64,000 nt of DNA from Xestospongia bergquistia. Lineage: Eukaryota > Porifera > Demospongiae > Haplosclerida > Petrosiidae. This document shows positions 55,555 through 64,000 of the stretch, in pieces; positions within the stretch are counted from its first letter, which is position 1, and each line of letters opens with the position of its first letter. Location of the stretch: contig OZ014411.1 in the NCBI GenBank assembly GCA_963965975.1, forward strand, positions 10,417,501-10,481,500. Reading direction: 5' to 3'. The notes under the pieces were generated by a model. It was not told the DNA's origin. It did not search any database and saw only the letters and a program-made list of their open reading frames with translations. The translations under genes and the position numbers were made by a program.

Positions 55555-57562
55555 ATGACATGTTACTTTGTTATAGTGGGCCATCACGATAATCCTATCT
55601 TCGAATTAGACTTTTCAAAAGTTCAAGAAGGAAGCAAGGTATTTACAACTGCCTTGATATCAGTATTAAATGATCTATAGCTGTGTTCAAAATTACTAAC
55701 ATCTATTGTGTAGACTATTTACCAGGAAGTTTATGATACAGTTAATGTTTCAATGTGTGTGTGTATTAGTCCTCATCACCTCATTAATAGTATAACCAGA
55801 GCATTTGATGTATCCAATTAAAGTGGGCAGTACCTATTTGTCTAGCAGGAAGTCCATACTTTGGTGTGTATTATAATAGTGATCACACCCCCTAAACCAT
55901 AATCATTAACTATATTCAACAATTTATGACTTCTTGCTAGACCAATAGCCACTCCCTTTAACTTTAAAGTATGGAATTCATGTTGGACATATAGATACGT
56001 CTCAATGTATGAATGCAACACATTTGAATAGGTTATAGCAATGAATATGACACTCATAGAACTCCTATATTGACTATAGTGTTAGTCTTTATAAGCTAAT
56101 AAACTCATTGAGTTCTGTTATAATTCAGCATTATATATATAATTGTATTTTACCTTACACAGAGTGATGATAGACGACATTTAAATCAGTTTGTTGCCCA
56201 TGCATCATTGGATTTAGTAGATGAAGCAAAATGGCAAACTGGTGCATTGTGAGTTTTTAAAGTGTCATCCTTCAAATAGATACATTAACTTTAATAATGT
56301 AATTAATAATATTTCAAGTTCATTTTAATATGGTAAGATGATGGTACTATATTGAGATGAGGTTTTGAACAATTGAGCTTTATCTGAGACAAATATATAT
56401 TTGTACTTGTATTGTTGATCCAATAACATTATTGTGCAGTATATTATGTTTATTTATTATTATTGTTAATGAGTGTTTATTTATTATTATTGTTTATGAT
56501 TGTTTATTTATTATTATTTTAATATAGATATCTCAAAACAGTTGACAGATTTAATGAGCTAACTGTGACTGGATTTGTCACTGCTAGTCGTATCCTTTCA
56601 CAATATACATCATCTTATCTTAAAATAACTTGTATCATTTACAAGAGTTGATTAGTGCAATAATGAGTGAAGGTTGTTTACAATATGTATACTTAATACT
56701 GTGCTTTAGTGTTCAGGAATTTTTGGGGTGAGATCTAGGACAACTGTTGGCATAAACTCCCAATGGGAAAATGAATATACTTAATACTAATACTATGTAG
56801 AAGACAATGTGATTTTGTATTGTGTTTTATTACTGAATTATAATTTCTTGATCCTTAATATGATTTTTTAAGATATGAGATTCCTGTTAGTTCATGATAG
56901 TTCAGTCAAAGGTCAAGAGTCTATTAGAGTATTCTTCACAGATGTGTATGAACTCTTTATTAAAGTAAGTGCATGTGTTGGAGATATGTAGCAAGACTCC
57001 ATATACATAACTATACTTAGTCTCACAAACAAGAGATAGATGAGTTCCTGATCTCATTAGTGTTTTTGTGTGTTTCATCATCTCTATATTAACCTTAATT
57101 AGACATTAACATACAACACCTCATATCACTGTTTCAGTGTTAGGATAGCACATAGCTGTGAAAGTTTAAGGGACTTTGACAGTTTTGATAGTGGGTGGGT
57201 TTTCAATGCTGAGCCACATGGGAACATATGCCTATCTTCAAAACACAGCTCTTCAACAAGAGTTGTCTCTCTCTTAGCATCAGTAGACACCACATTTTTT
57301 ATGAATACTCTGACAAACATATTTTGTTTCTTTTGATATATTCTACTTATTGTGGATGTGACTTTAAATAAGAGTTAATGTTTTATAGCAAATTTGTCAT
57401 ATATTATGACCAAGCTAATTTTGTTATAATTAACTAATTGATATTATTTTCTTTGAACAGGCTATCCTTAATCCATTTTATGAGCCAAATACTCGTATAG
57501 AGAGTCAAAACTTTAAAAAGAAAGTACAGTTAGTGGCAAAGAAACACGGAGTTGGTCTATAA
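55555..57562 (+). CDS. TRAPPC2: Trafficking protein particle complex subunit 2 (sedlin)
   Basis: Five exons: 55555-55638, 56163-56248, 56528-56589, 56873-56964 and 57461-57562 (TAA 57560-57562), 141 aa, against about 140 in mammals. The protein reads '[20 protein letters not shown]', '[20 protein letters not shown]', '[20 protein letters not shown]', '[20 protein letters not shown]' and '[20 protein letters not shown]', a full longin-fold sedlin. It is a core subunit of the TRAPP tethering complexes acting in ER-Golgi traffic. All junctions are GT-AG and in phase. It shares a promoter interval with H2A.Z and converges on TPRKB. Confidence 0.96.
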
Positions 57563-57606
57563 TAACTATTACAATATTATTATTATTGTGTGTTATATAT
57601 CAAATC

Positions 57607-57612
57607 TTTATT
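57607..57612 (-). terminator. poly(A) signal, TPRKB
   Basis: AATAAA on the minus strand, beginning five bases after the TPRKB stop codon. The resulting 3' end would lie within or next to the TRAPPC2 3' untranslated region. Confidence 0.45.
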
Positions 57613-57616
57613 ATTA

Positions 57617-58972
57617 TTAATTTGTAAGGTGTTTAATTGCCATTGCAGTTAATAAACTGTTCTCTAAATTTGATATTTGAGACTCATCTTTGCTAACTTG
57701 ATATATCTGTGTGTGTGTTTGTGGTGTGAGAAAGAATGTGCCAATATAGTATTAAATCATTAAACAATCATTAAATACCTTTTTTAATCTTTCAGTATTG
57801 GCAATTTTACTTAACTCATTCAGAGACAAAAATTCACCATTAAGTAAACTTTTTAATGACTTTATCTATAGTATATAATACAAGGTATTAATAAATGTAA
57901 TTATTAACATATTAACAAGTAAAGCACATGGATTATATGCTTTAATGTACCTAAAACAATTTTAAAGTCTGGCTAATAAGATGGCTAGTTTTATTTCATA
58001 TATGATCCTATTATGTATAAGTCCACTTCAAACTCTTCCTCCTAGTTTCTACATAAATCTAACCACCGACATAACTATTCAATCCTAACAGAGTTACAAA
58101 GAGAGATTAGAAAGATTCTATTACTAACACACAAGGACCAACTACATAGGGACTTCCTACTGGACATTTGACCTTTTGATAGACTATGATAAATATCTAA
58201 CCAATTAAGGAGGGAGGTGTATAGCCCAGCCCCTATCATCAAATACATTACATTGAATTTTTGTTGCAAAGACATGCACAATGTGATGAGAAGATATCAA
58301 CTTTGTTACTAAGGCGTGGCGCTCAACGTTAATTACTCATAGTGATGTAACAGTTAAGATAACTATTACATTATTGTAGTCAACTTCAATTCCCAACTCT
58401 AAATAGATGATACTACTATGTAAACTACAAGCTGTCTACTTTTCCCACCTTGAGTTAATTACAAGTGATTGGTATGCTTGACAGCACAGCAATTTCATTA
58501 TGTCTTACCTCTTCTGTAAAATTTCCCAAATTGTTAACAAACACAACAAGCACTGCATCTGAACTGTCTTGAGCACCAAATGTACGTAATGATTCTGATA
58601 TCTAACAGAGAATAAAAGAAATAATATAATATGAAGTGTCATTTTTATTTTTCACTTTAAGAGTAGGGCATTTTGTACAATAACAGTAGTTATAATTGTA
58701 TGTTTCAAGATTAGCATCTTATACTGAAACATATTCTTGGATAATTCACACATACTCCTTTATTTACAGTGCAAACCTCTTTACAGAAGTTAGTTAATAC
58801 TAGACAACAAACATGGAATATTGTTGTCCTTAATTCTAATAAAACTTACATTAGTTGATGGAGACAAACTATAGATGATTTCAGTGTAGACATTTTTGGT
58901 GATCATTTGATTTCTCAATAAATTATTGACAGCTCTGTTAATTGCTACTAACACATGATAACTACTGACCAC
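57617..58972 (-). CDS. TPRKB: EKC/KEOPS complex subunit TPRKB (CGI-121), 5' end missing
   Basis: Four exons read in phase: 58850-58972, 58509-58601, 57779-57865 and 57617-57706 (TAA 57617-57619), 130 residues. They match the family from 'SSYHVLVAINRAVNNLLRNQ' and 'TEIIYSLSPSTNISESLRTF' through 'DAVLVVFVNN' to 'LNELSKIANTERLKKIYQVS'. TPRKB binds the kinase PRPK/Bud32 in the KEOPS complex, which makes the t6A37 modification of tRNA. The exon ending at 58972 starts after an AG acceptor and about 45 N-terminal residues are lacking. I searched the next 5 kb, which is filled with transposon debris, and did not find the first exon(s). Confidence 0.9.
57651..57656 (+). terminator. poly(A) signal, TRAPPC2
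   Basis: AATAAA 89 bp after the TRAPPC2 stop. It lies opposite the last coding exon of TPRKB (57617-57706). Confidence 0.5.
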
Positions 58973-59090
58973 CTGAGAGAAAAGATTTATATAAATATTA
59001 TAATAACATTAAATTATTAATACAATAAGAAGAAAAGTGTTAGCATACACAAGTAAATTAAAATTCATTAAATGTAGGTATGAATATCTT

Positions 59091-59118
59091 GTAGCAGCAC
59101 AGCAGCTCCTACCATGCA
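59091..59118. repeat. 28-bp direct repeat, left copy
   Basis: An exact 28-bp match to 61022-61049 (starts 'GTAGCAGCACAGCAGC', ends 'TACCATGCA'). The pair brackets the hAT fragment and the gypsy remnant and could be truncated LTR ends; the right copy directly follows a purine-rich tract. Confidence 0.8.
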
Positions 59119-59126
59119 AACTTTAT

Positions 59127-59177
59127 GTTACTAATTATTATTCATTATAAAATTAGTAATGAATAATAATTAGTAAC
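59127..59177. repeat. Perfect 21-bp inverted repeat
   Basis: Arms at 59127-59147 and 59157-59177 are exact complements around a 9-base loop ('GTTACTAATTATTATTC' begins the left arm). It sits at the left margin of the transposon-rich block. Confidence 0.9.
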
Positions 59178-59189
59178 AAAGGCTACGAA

Positions 59190-59725
59190 CAGATGATGAG
59201 TTTGAAAAGTTTTTCAAACATGTAAAAACAGAAGCATCCAATCAATCAATTTCAATAAATTAATTTTGTGAACAGCCTGTTTTGCCAAAGATAAGACAAC
59301 CATGAAAGCAAATTGATGATGGTGCTCCACACTATGTTTTTGCTTCTTTTGAGGAGTACTACAAAATTTTGAAGCAATTGACATCATTAAGGGGGAGCTC
59401 AAGAGAAGGTTCTTACAGGAGAATTTCTTGTTTGTTAGAGAAATAGAGAAACTCTTGCTTGATAGTACTAATACTAAAAGTGTAAACCTACCTGAAAAAA
59501 TGAAGTCCATTTATCGAGAATATCTAGACATGGATAAATTGAAAATTCATCTGCAGATGCTCCCAGATGCTGTCAAGGCAACATCATTGAACGGTATTCC
59601 CATAAAGTAGATCACACGTGTTCAGACTTTGTGTTAGGTGTTTAATAACCAGTCTAGTATGAAGATTATTCTCACTGAAGTTCACAAGTTATCGAGAACA
59701 ATTCCAGTAACTAGTGGAACGAAGC
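59190..59725 (+). pseudogene. hAT/ZMYM1-like transposase C-terminal fragment 1
   Basis: Several frames carry pieces typical of the C-terminal half of ZMYM1-like hAT proteins: 'DDEFEKFFKHVKTEASN', 'ENFLFVREIEKLLLDSTN', 'NLPEKMKSIYREYLDMDKL' and 'FNNQSSMKIILTEVHKL'. Frameshifts near 59390 and stops at about 59255 and 59608 disable it. The sequence breaks off at 'TIPVTSGTK', just before the conserved hAT dimerisation motif, where gypsy-type sequence begins. Confidence 0.75.
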
Positions 59726-61015
59726 TTCAAATTATGGATCAAATTATGGAAGTAGCCACACCTTCAATTTCAAATGTTACTGCAGTAGAGCAATTATATT
59801 CAGAGATAGCAGACCTCAAGAGACTAGTACAGTCGTTGCTCACATCTAAAGCACTACATCATCGTCGATCACCCTCCCGCCGACAATCACCCAGTCCTTC
59901 ACTATCTAGACCAAACAAGGAAACATGCTGGTATCGTCAATGTCAACCACCTTGCAACATGTCGGGAAAACCGCAGGCCAGCCACTAGTAGCAGCGAGTG
60001 TGACTGGCCAATCTCATAGTTGCTTATTCTATATTATAGATTGTAACAATGGATTACACCTGCTAGTAGATACTGGTGCAGAAGTAAGCGTAGTTCCACC
60101 TATAAATACTGAACGCAAAGACCAACAAGATGGATTTACAGTTAATAACATCCAAATCAGGACTTATGGTACTCGGCTCATCACACTCAATCTCAACCTC
60201 TGTCAAACATTTTGATGGCCCTTCATTATAGTAGATGTCCATAAGCCAATTATTGGTGCTGACTTTCTCAAACATTTCAATCTGCTAGTAGACATATGTC
60301 ACGAAAGATTAATAGATGCCGCCACACAACTCAAAGTTCAGGATATTTCTTCAAAACACACATCTTTGATTTTGGTTTGGCAATTAATTAAACCCAAGTT
60401 TAAATTTGAAACTGTACTCACTGAATTCCCTTCCAATACTCTCCATTACTCAGCTGAACACACTTGACCATCCAATTAAACATGATGTCACTCACCACAT
60501 CAAAACCAATGGAACACCAGTACACACACGAGCACGTCGACTTTCCCTTGAGAAACTTAAAATTGCTCGTCAAAGTTCGAACATGTGTTACAACTGGGTA
60601 TCATCCAGCACTCATCTAGCAACTGGTCCTCACCTCTTCATATGGTTCCAAAAAAGACACCAGGTGATTGGAGACCTTGTGAAGATTACAGATCTTCCTA
60701 TAATGTCATTTTTATTCATCATGATGCAGTACGGAAACCATTACAAGCCCCATATGACGGCCCATACAGAGTCATTAGTCGTACAAAGAAACAGATTACA
60801 ATAGAAATCAATGGACAACATGAAGTTGTCTCACTTGACCATCTCAAGCCAGCTTACTTAGACACTGAATTTTCATTATTGGACACTACATCAACTCACT
60901 CTTTACCTCATACAGGTACCTCAAACCTGGTTACAACCACTAGTTTGAGAAGAAAATCTTGTTGGCCCAGTAACCTTTTAGATCAACCCCTGATTGTTCA
61001 TTAACTCATTCACTG
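59726..61015 (+). mobile_element. Internally deleted Ty3/gypsy-type retrotransposon
   Basis: In order on the + strand: a gag end with a damaged zinc knuckle (Cys pair near 59925-59955); an aspartic protease frame (59925-60215) with the active-site DTGA; a reverse-transcriptase N-terminus (about 60480-60700) with the typical 'SSNWSSPLHMVPKK' and 'GDWRPCEDYR'. After a jump comes an integrase C-terminal segment ('APYDGPYRVISR', 'HEVVSLDHLKPAY') ending near 61003. The RT catalytic YxDD region, RNase H and integrase core are absent, and frames are broken at several places. It cannot encode a complete polyprotein. Confidence 0.85.
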
Positions 61016-61021
61016 GGGAGG

Positions 61022-61049
61022 GTAGCAGCACAGCAGCTCCTACCATGCA
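61022..61049. repeat. 28-bp direct repeat, right copy
   Basis: Exact partner of 59091-59118. It begins right after the purine tract 'GGGGAGG', the position expected for the start of a 3' LTR of the gypsy remnant. Confidence 0.8.
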
Positions 61050-61316
61050 CTCATTATTAGGCATGCAGCAATTAGGCTCGAATAATAAAAAGAATAAAGG
61101 CAGGAAATTTTTTTGTAGGAATAATGGTCAAATGGGAAGATTTTTGAATAATTTGACAATAATTGGGAGGAGGAGGCTAGTGGTTTACTACGCGGTTATC
61201 TTATCAACATGGAGGCTGAGCCACAGAATGAAGCTAGTACTAGCAGTGGCTGTTTGAATTTGACAGAGGACCATTGAAGGAACAGATGGGAACATAAGAG
61301 GTGCTCGTGTGTGTTC

Positions 61317-61492
61317 AACAGGGGGAGGATGTTGTGTATTTATGGTTAATTAACTATTATTACTATTATCTTATAATTTGTAATCACGTGAGAACCATGT
61401 GCTCTGATTTGTGTATTTTTCACTCTCCTCTCTCTCTCTCTCTGTTTTCTCATTGATTATTGTACAAATTGTAAATTAAAGGCAATATAACA
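61317..61492 (+). mobile_element. Polypurine tract and LTR-like segment
   Basis: 'AACAGGGGGAGGA' at about 61316-61328 is followed directly by a 164-bp segment that starts TGTTG and ends TAACA, the TG...CA form of an LTR. It includes a CT-repeat near 61422-61442 and an ATTAAA signal near 61476. No matching 5' LTR was found in the window. A short frame before it ('MEAEPQNEASTSSG') may be the start of the hAT protein that resumes at 61500. Confidence 0.45.
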
Positions 61493-61499
61493 GTCAAAG

Positions 61500-62176
61500 G
61501 TGGGATCCAGCTAGATACATTACACTGACTTTACAAATTTCATCTGGGCAAGAAATTGGTGAGCCTACACTCCCTAGGAAGAGGAAGGTACCAGCTTGTT
61601 TTGAAACTGGAATTGCACCAGCAGAATTTCCTTCTACTGATAAAGCCACTACAGGCCATAATGCTATGAGGCAATTTATCTGCTTATTCAAACTACAGCC
61701 AGGCTATAAAGCATATTCATGCTTGCATAATTTACTCCTCAAAGCTTTAAGTAAGGGCAACATATCAAAAGAGATAAGAGCAGTGCTTGATACCCACAGC
61801 AGTGACTTACATGAATCCAACTTGAAATCACAGTTGAAAATCTTTACTACAACTGTTCCAGATGGCATCAAAGACATCTATGACCTGAAGAAATATTTAC
61901 AAGACTTAACTTCAGCTCTGAAAGCACTGCTCAATGAAATCATTACTCTGATGAAGTTAATTTTAGTTATGCCAGCAACAAATGCTACAAGTGAACATTC
62001 ATTCAGTGCTATTCAGTGTAAAATCTTACCTCCAGTCCACCATGCATCAGGAACGCCTTAACCATTTAGTGATCTTACATGTACACAAAGACAAAACAGA
62101 TCAATTACATTTACCTGATATTGCAAACCAGTTCGTTAGCAAATCAGAAAGACTTCAAGTTTTTGCCAAATTTTGA
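61500..62176 (+). pseudogene. hAT/ZMYM1-like transposase C-terminal fragment 2
   Basis: A more complete hAT C-terminus: 'EIGEPTLPRKRKVPACFETG', 'QPGYKAYSCLHNLLLKALSK' and the dimerisation motif 'LILVMPATNATSEHSFSAI'. After a frameshift near 62010 follows 'MHQERLNHLVILHVHKDKTD' and a natural-looking end (stop 62174-62176). The catalytic N-terminal half is missing. Confidence 0.8.
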
Positions 62177-62378
62177 CTCTCGTGCAGCCTGGCTTACATT
62201 GATTTAGTTAATTTGTTGTTGTTTTATTACAAATTATAAGATTTATCATATATCAGAAGCACTTTAGTTCTGTGAATTTGGCTTCAGATTGCACCAACGA
62301 CCTCCCTGAAACCCCAAATTCCAAAATTTCCTGGCCTAGAGGGTTTTGGTTGATGGCTTGACAACATAAAAATAGCCA

Positions 62379-62825
62379 ATGCCGCCTGAAGATGGCCTTC
62401 ATGTATCTGAAGGGAATGAGGTTCGTTCAACTAAAAGACCAATCAAGGAGCCAACAAAGAAGATGATAAACAAGCGTAAGGCTCAAGAAGATGAATTAAT
62501 GGAAAAGGCACTTTCATTAATAGCAAGCCTCCAAGCTACCACTCAAGGGGATGCTGATGATTTTTTTGGCGATTTATTGCTAGCGAGCTTCGAGCCATTA
62601 CAAACCCCCAAGTGAAACAGAAAATTTAGTCTGCTATTTACAATGCCAACTCTGGTTTTACACCTACACAGTCATTTAAATTTCAAGGATCGGATCCACC
62701 ATGGGGACAAGGACAAGCTTTCCAACCCACCTATTACTCCCTCCTTCAACTTTCAGTCCATACCGAGTCACCAATCATCCAACTCTTCATTATCATCTCC
62801 CAATTATACTAATCACTACTGATTC
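62379..62825 (+). pseudogene. Harbinger Myb/SANT-like protein, C-terminal part
   Basis: The frame from 62379 carries basic 'KKMINKRKAQEDELMEKALS' and an acidic turn, then shifts into 'SELRAITNPQVKQKI', an internal stop and 'SAIYNANSGFTPTQSFKFQG'. This composition matches the C-terminal region of the accessory Myb/SANT-like protein of PIF/Harbinger transposons. Confidence 0.55.
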
Positions 62826-62857
62826 TTAATGTTAAAAATGTATTACAATTTCTTTAC

Positions 62858-62971
62858 CTTCATAATAATCTCTGAGAACTTCAACAATAACAGAGCATGT
62901 TTCAAAAACAATTTTTCCTATTGTCTGAGATGGGATTCTGTATAAGTATTGTAGACTTGAATATGATTCCT
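62858..62971 (-). pseudogene. PIF/Harbinger transposase (HARBI1-like) exon
   Basis: One 114-bp exon with an AG acceptor (after 62971) and GT donor (62856-62857). It encodes 'ESYSSLQYLYRIPSQTIGKI' and 'VFETCSVIVEVLRDYYEG', the helical region before the DDE domain of HARBI1/ALP1-like nucleases. The expected DDE exons downstream on the minus strand and the N-terminal exon upstream were not found, so it is probably an isolated remnant. Confidence 0.65.
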
Positions 62972-63257
62972 CTGCAATACAACATAATCAATAATTAATG
63001 TCATATTTAATAGCCATGAAGTTAGTGCAAAATTAAATATTATTTATTATTTATTTGAAGGTGAAAGATATGGTTCAAAAAAATAGCAGGTGATCAAATT
63101 GAAATTAAAGTGATTAATTACACAATCATTTACTTGTTAATAGCATTCATATTGAAGTGCTTCCTTGCATAACTTTTAATTAATTTTCTCATCACATGAT
63201 ACAATTTGATGACATGTGGAGCTATGAAATATGCCAAGGAAGACAGGTAAAGAATTT

Positions 63258-63723
63258 TGTGGAGCAATGATGAAGTGAAGCTATTATTAAACATCACAAA
63301 TGAATATAAAGTTAAGAAAGCTGCCAATGGTATCAATTGGGAATCTGTAAAAAGCAATTACAATGATATATTGGAACTTTTGAAGGATGCATTGTCTGAT
63401 GATGAAGAGACTCAAGAGAGAGACATTCATCAAAGGATTTCCTTCACAATAAAGATAAAATCACAAAGCAAGTACTTACATCAAAGTTGAAAGTTATTCG
63501 TTTAAAATTTTGTGAAGCTGTTGACTCTGGAAGGAGTAGACATGGCAGAGTAGTAATGATATACTATGAACAATGTGAGAAGGTATGGGGAGGTAGTCCA
63601 GCTACAGAGCAGATTGAAGGCGGCTTAGAAACTATTGACTTAATGAATAATGTTGATGAATCAATAAATACACCAATTGTTAAACAGGAAACACAACCAA
63701 ATTGTTTAAGGTATATAGACTAA
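63258..63723 (+). pseudogene. Harbinger Myb/SANT-like protein, N-terminal part
   Basis: Starts with a Myb/SANT-like segment ('WSNDEVKLLLNITNEYKVKK', 'NGINWESVKSNYNDILELLK'). A one-base shift near 63430 moves the reading to 'DKITKQVLTSKLKVIRLKF', then 'CEAVDSGRSRHGRVVMIYYE' and 'EKVWGGSPATEQIEGGLET', ending at TAA 63721-63723. These are characteristic of the DNA-binding partner protein of Harbinger elements. The N-terminal part lies downstream of the C-terminal part at 62379, so two element copies are probably involved. Confidence 0.6.
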
Positions 63724-63858
63724 ATGAATCATTAAAATAGCATACAGTTATAATAACAGTAATATGCTTAACTGTAATATACCTGCATCATTTAATAATT
63801 GATGCAGCTGCATGTGACTGCTAGCAAGCATTCATTTTCAGTGGTGAGTGACACTTTG

Positions 63859-64000
63859 TAGGGTTGGGAGGTATATCACTTAGGCGGTATAATCGCGATA
63901 TTTTGACAGATGATTATCGTAACCGAGTAAAAGTTGTATTTGGCAATAATCACACATACCACCTTTGTGTATGTGCATTTCATTTCAAACCACATGTCTA
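63859..64000. mobile_element. Possible hAT element terminus
   Basis: 'TAGGGTTGGGAGGTATATC' at 63859-63877, followed by 'GCGGTATAATCGCGATATTT', resembles terminal repeats of some hAT transposons (TAGGGNTGGGNGGTAT-like ends). The window ends before the other terminus, so it cannot be verified here. Confidence 0.35.

Noticed and set aside
58075..58281. Minus-strand frame of 68 codons inside the TPRKB locus
   Set aside because: It lies in the TPRKB intron 57866-58508. The flanking exons join in phase without it and it does not resemble the family.
63130..63357. Minus-strand frame of 75 codons
   Set aside because: Antisense shadow of the Harbinger Myb/SANT-like segment.

Overview
The window is eukaryotic, AT-rich animal DNA. 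Every recognisable gene is split by GT-AG introns, many only 50-100 bp long. The gene content is metazoan: type-I ferlins, histone H2A.Z, TRAPPC2, TPRKB and a COR-Death-domain protein. With hAT/ZMYM1-like, Ty3/gypsy and PIF/Harbinger remains alongside, it fits an early-branching animal, most likely a demosponge such as Amphimedon. That assignment rests on recognition only and is moderate to low confidence.

Layout. (1) 1-1808, + strand: the 3' end of a ROCO-type gene (COR region followed by a C-terminal Death domain), cut by the window edge. (2) 1.8-6.3 kb: no confident gene. It holds a local duplication, three copies of a ~180-bp repeat and a 184-bp (AT)n tract. (3) 6.3-53.9 kb: a head-to-tail segmental duplication. 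Each ~23 kb unit carries one complete minus-strand ferlin gene (copy A 7373-29329, copy B 32475-53490). I traced both exon by exon. Each has 53 coding exons at matching positions and stays in frame throughout, giving 2,045 aa (A) and 2,056 aa (B). The architecture is C2A, C2B, FerI, C2C, FerA/FerB, DysF, C2D, C2E, C2F, C2G and a C-terminal membrane anchor. (4) 54-58.97 kb: a compact housekeeping cluster. H2A.Z (-) and TRAPPC2 (+) diverge from a 224-bp shared promoter interval. TRAPPC2 and TPRKB (-) converge with stop codons only 54 bp apart. (5) 59-64 kb: a mosaic of decayed transposons (two hAT pseudogenes, an internally deleted gypsy element, an LTR-like segment, Harbinger pieces). It lies upstream of the first TPRKB exon seen here; that gene's N-terminal exons were not found.

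The ferlin pair is the main feature. Both copies look functional, but copy A has lost 7 and 6 codons in two adjacent DysF exons and diverges in the exon before them, while copy B keeps the motifs. Insertions found in only one copy (a hAT-type MITE with an 8-bp target duplication, a retroelement-like insert with an 11-bp target duplication, a fold-back MITE with TA duplication) come with an intact empty site in the other copy. They show that the copies have evolved independently since duplication. I found no clearly new molecular system. The most promising lead is the DysF-eroded paralogue beside a conventional one.
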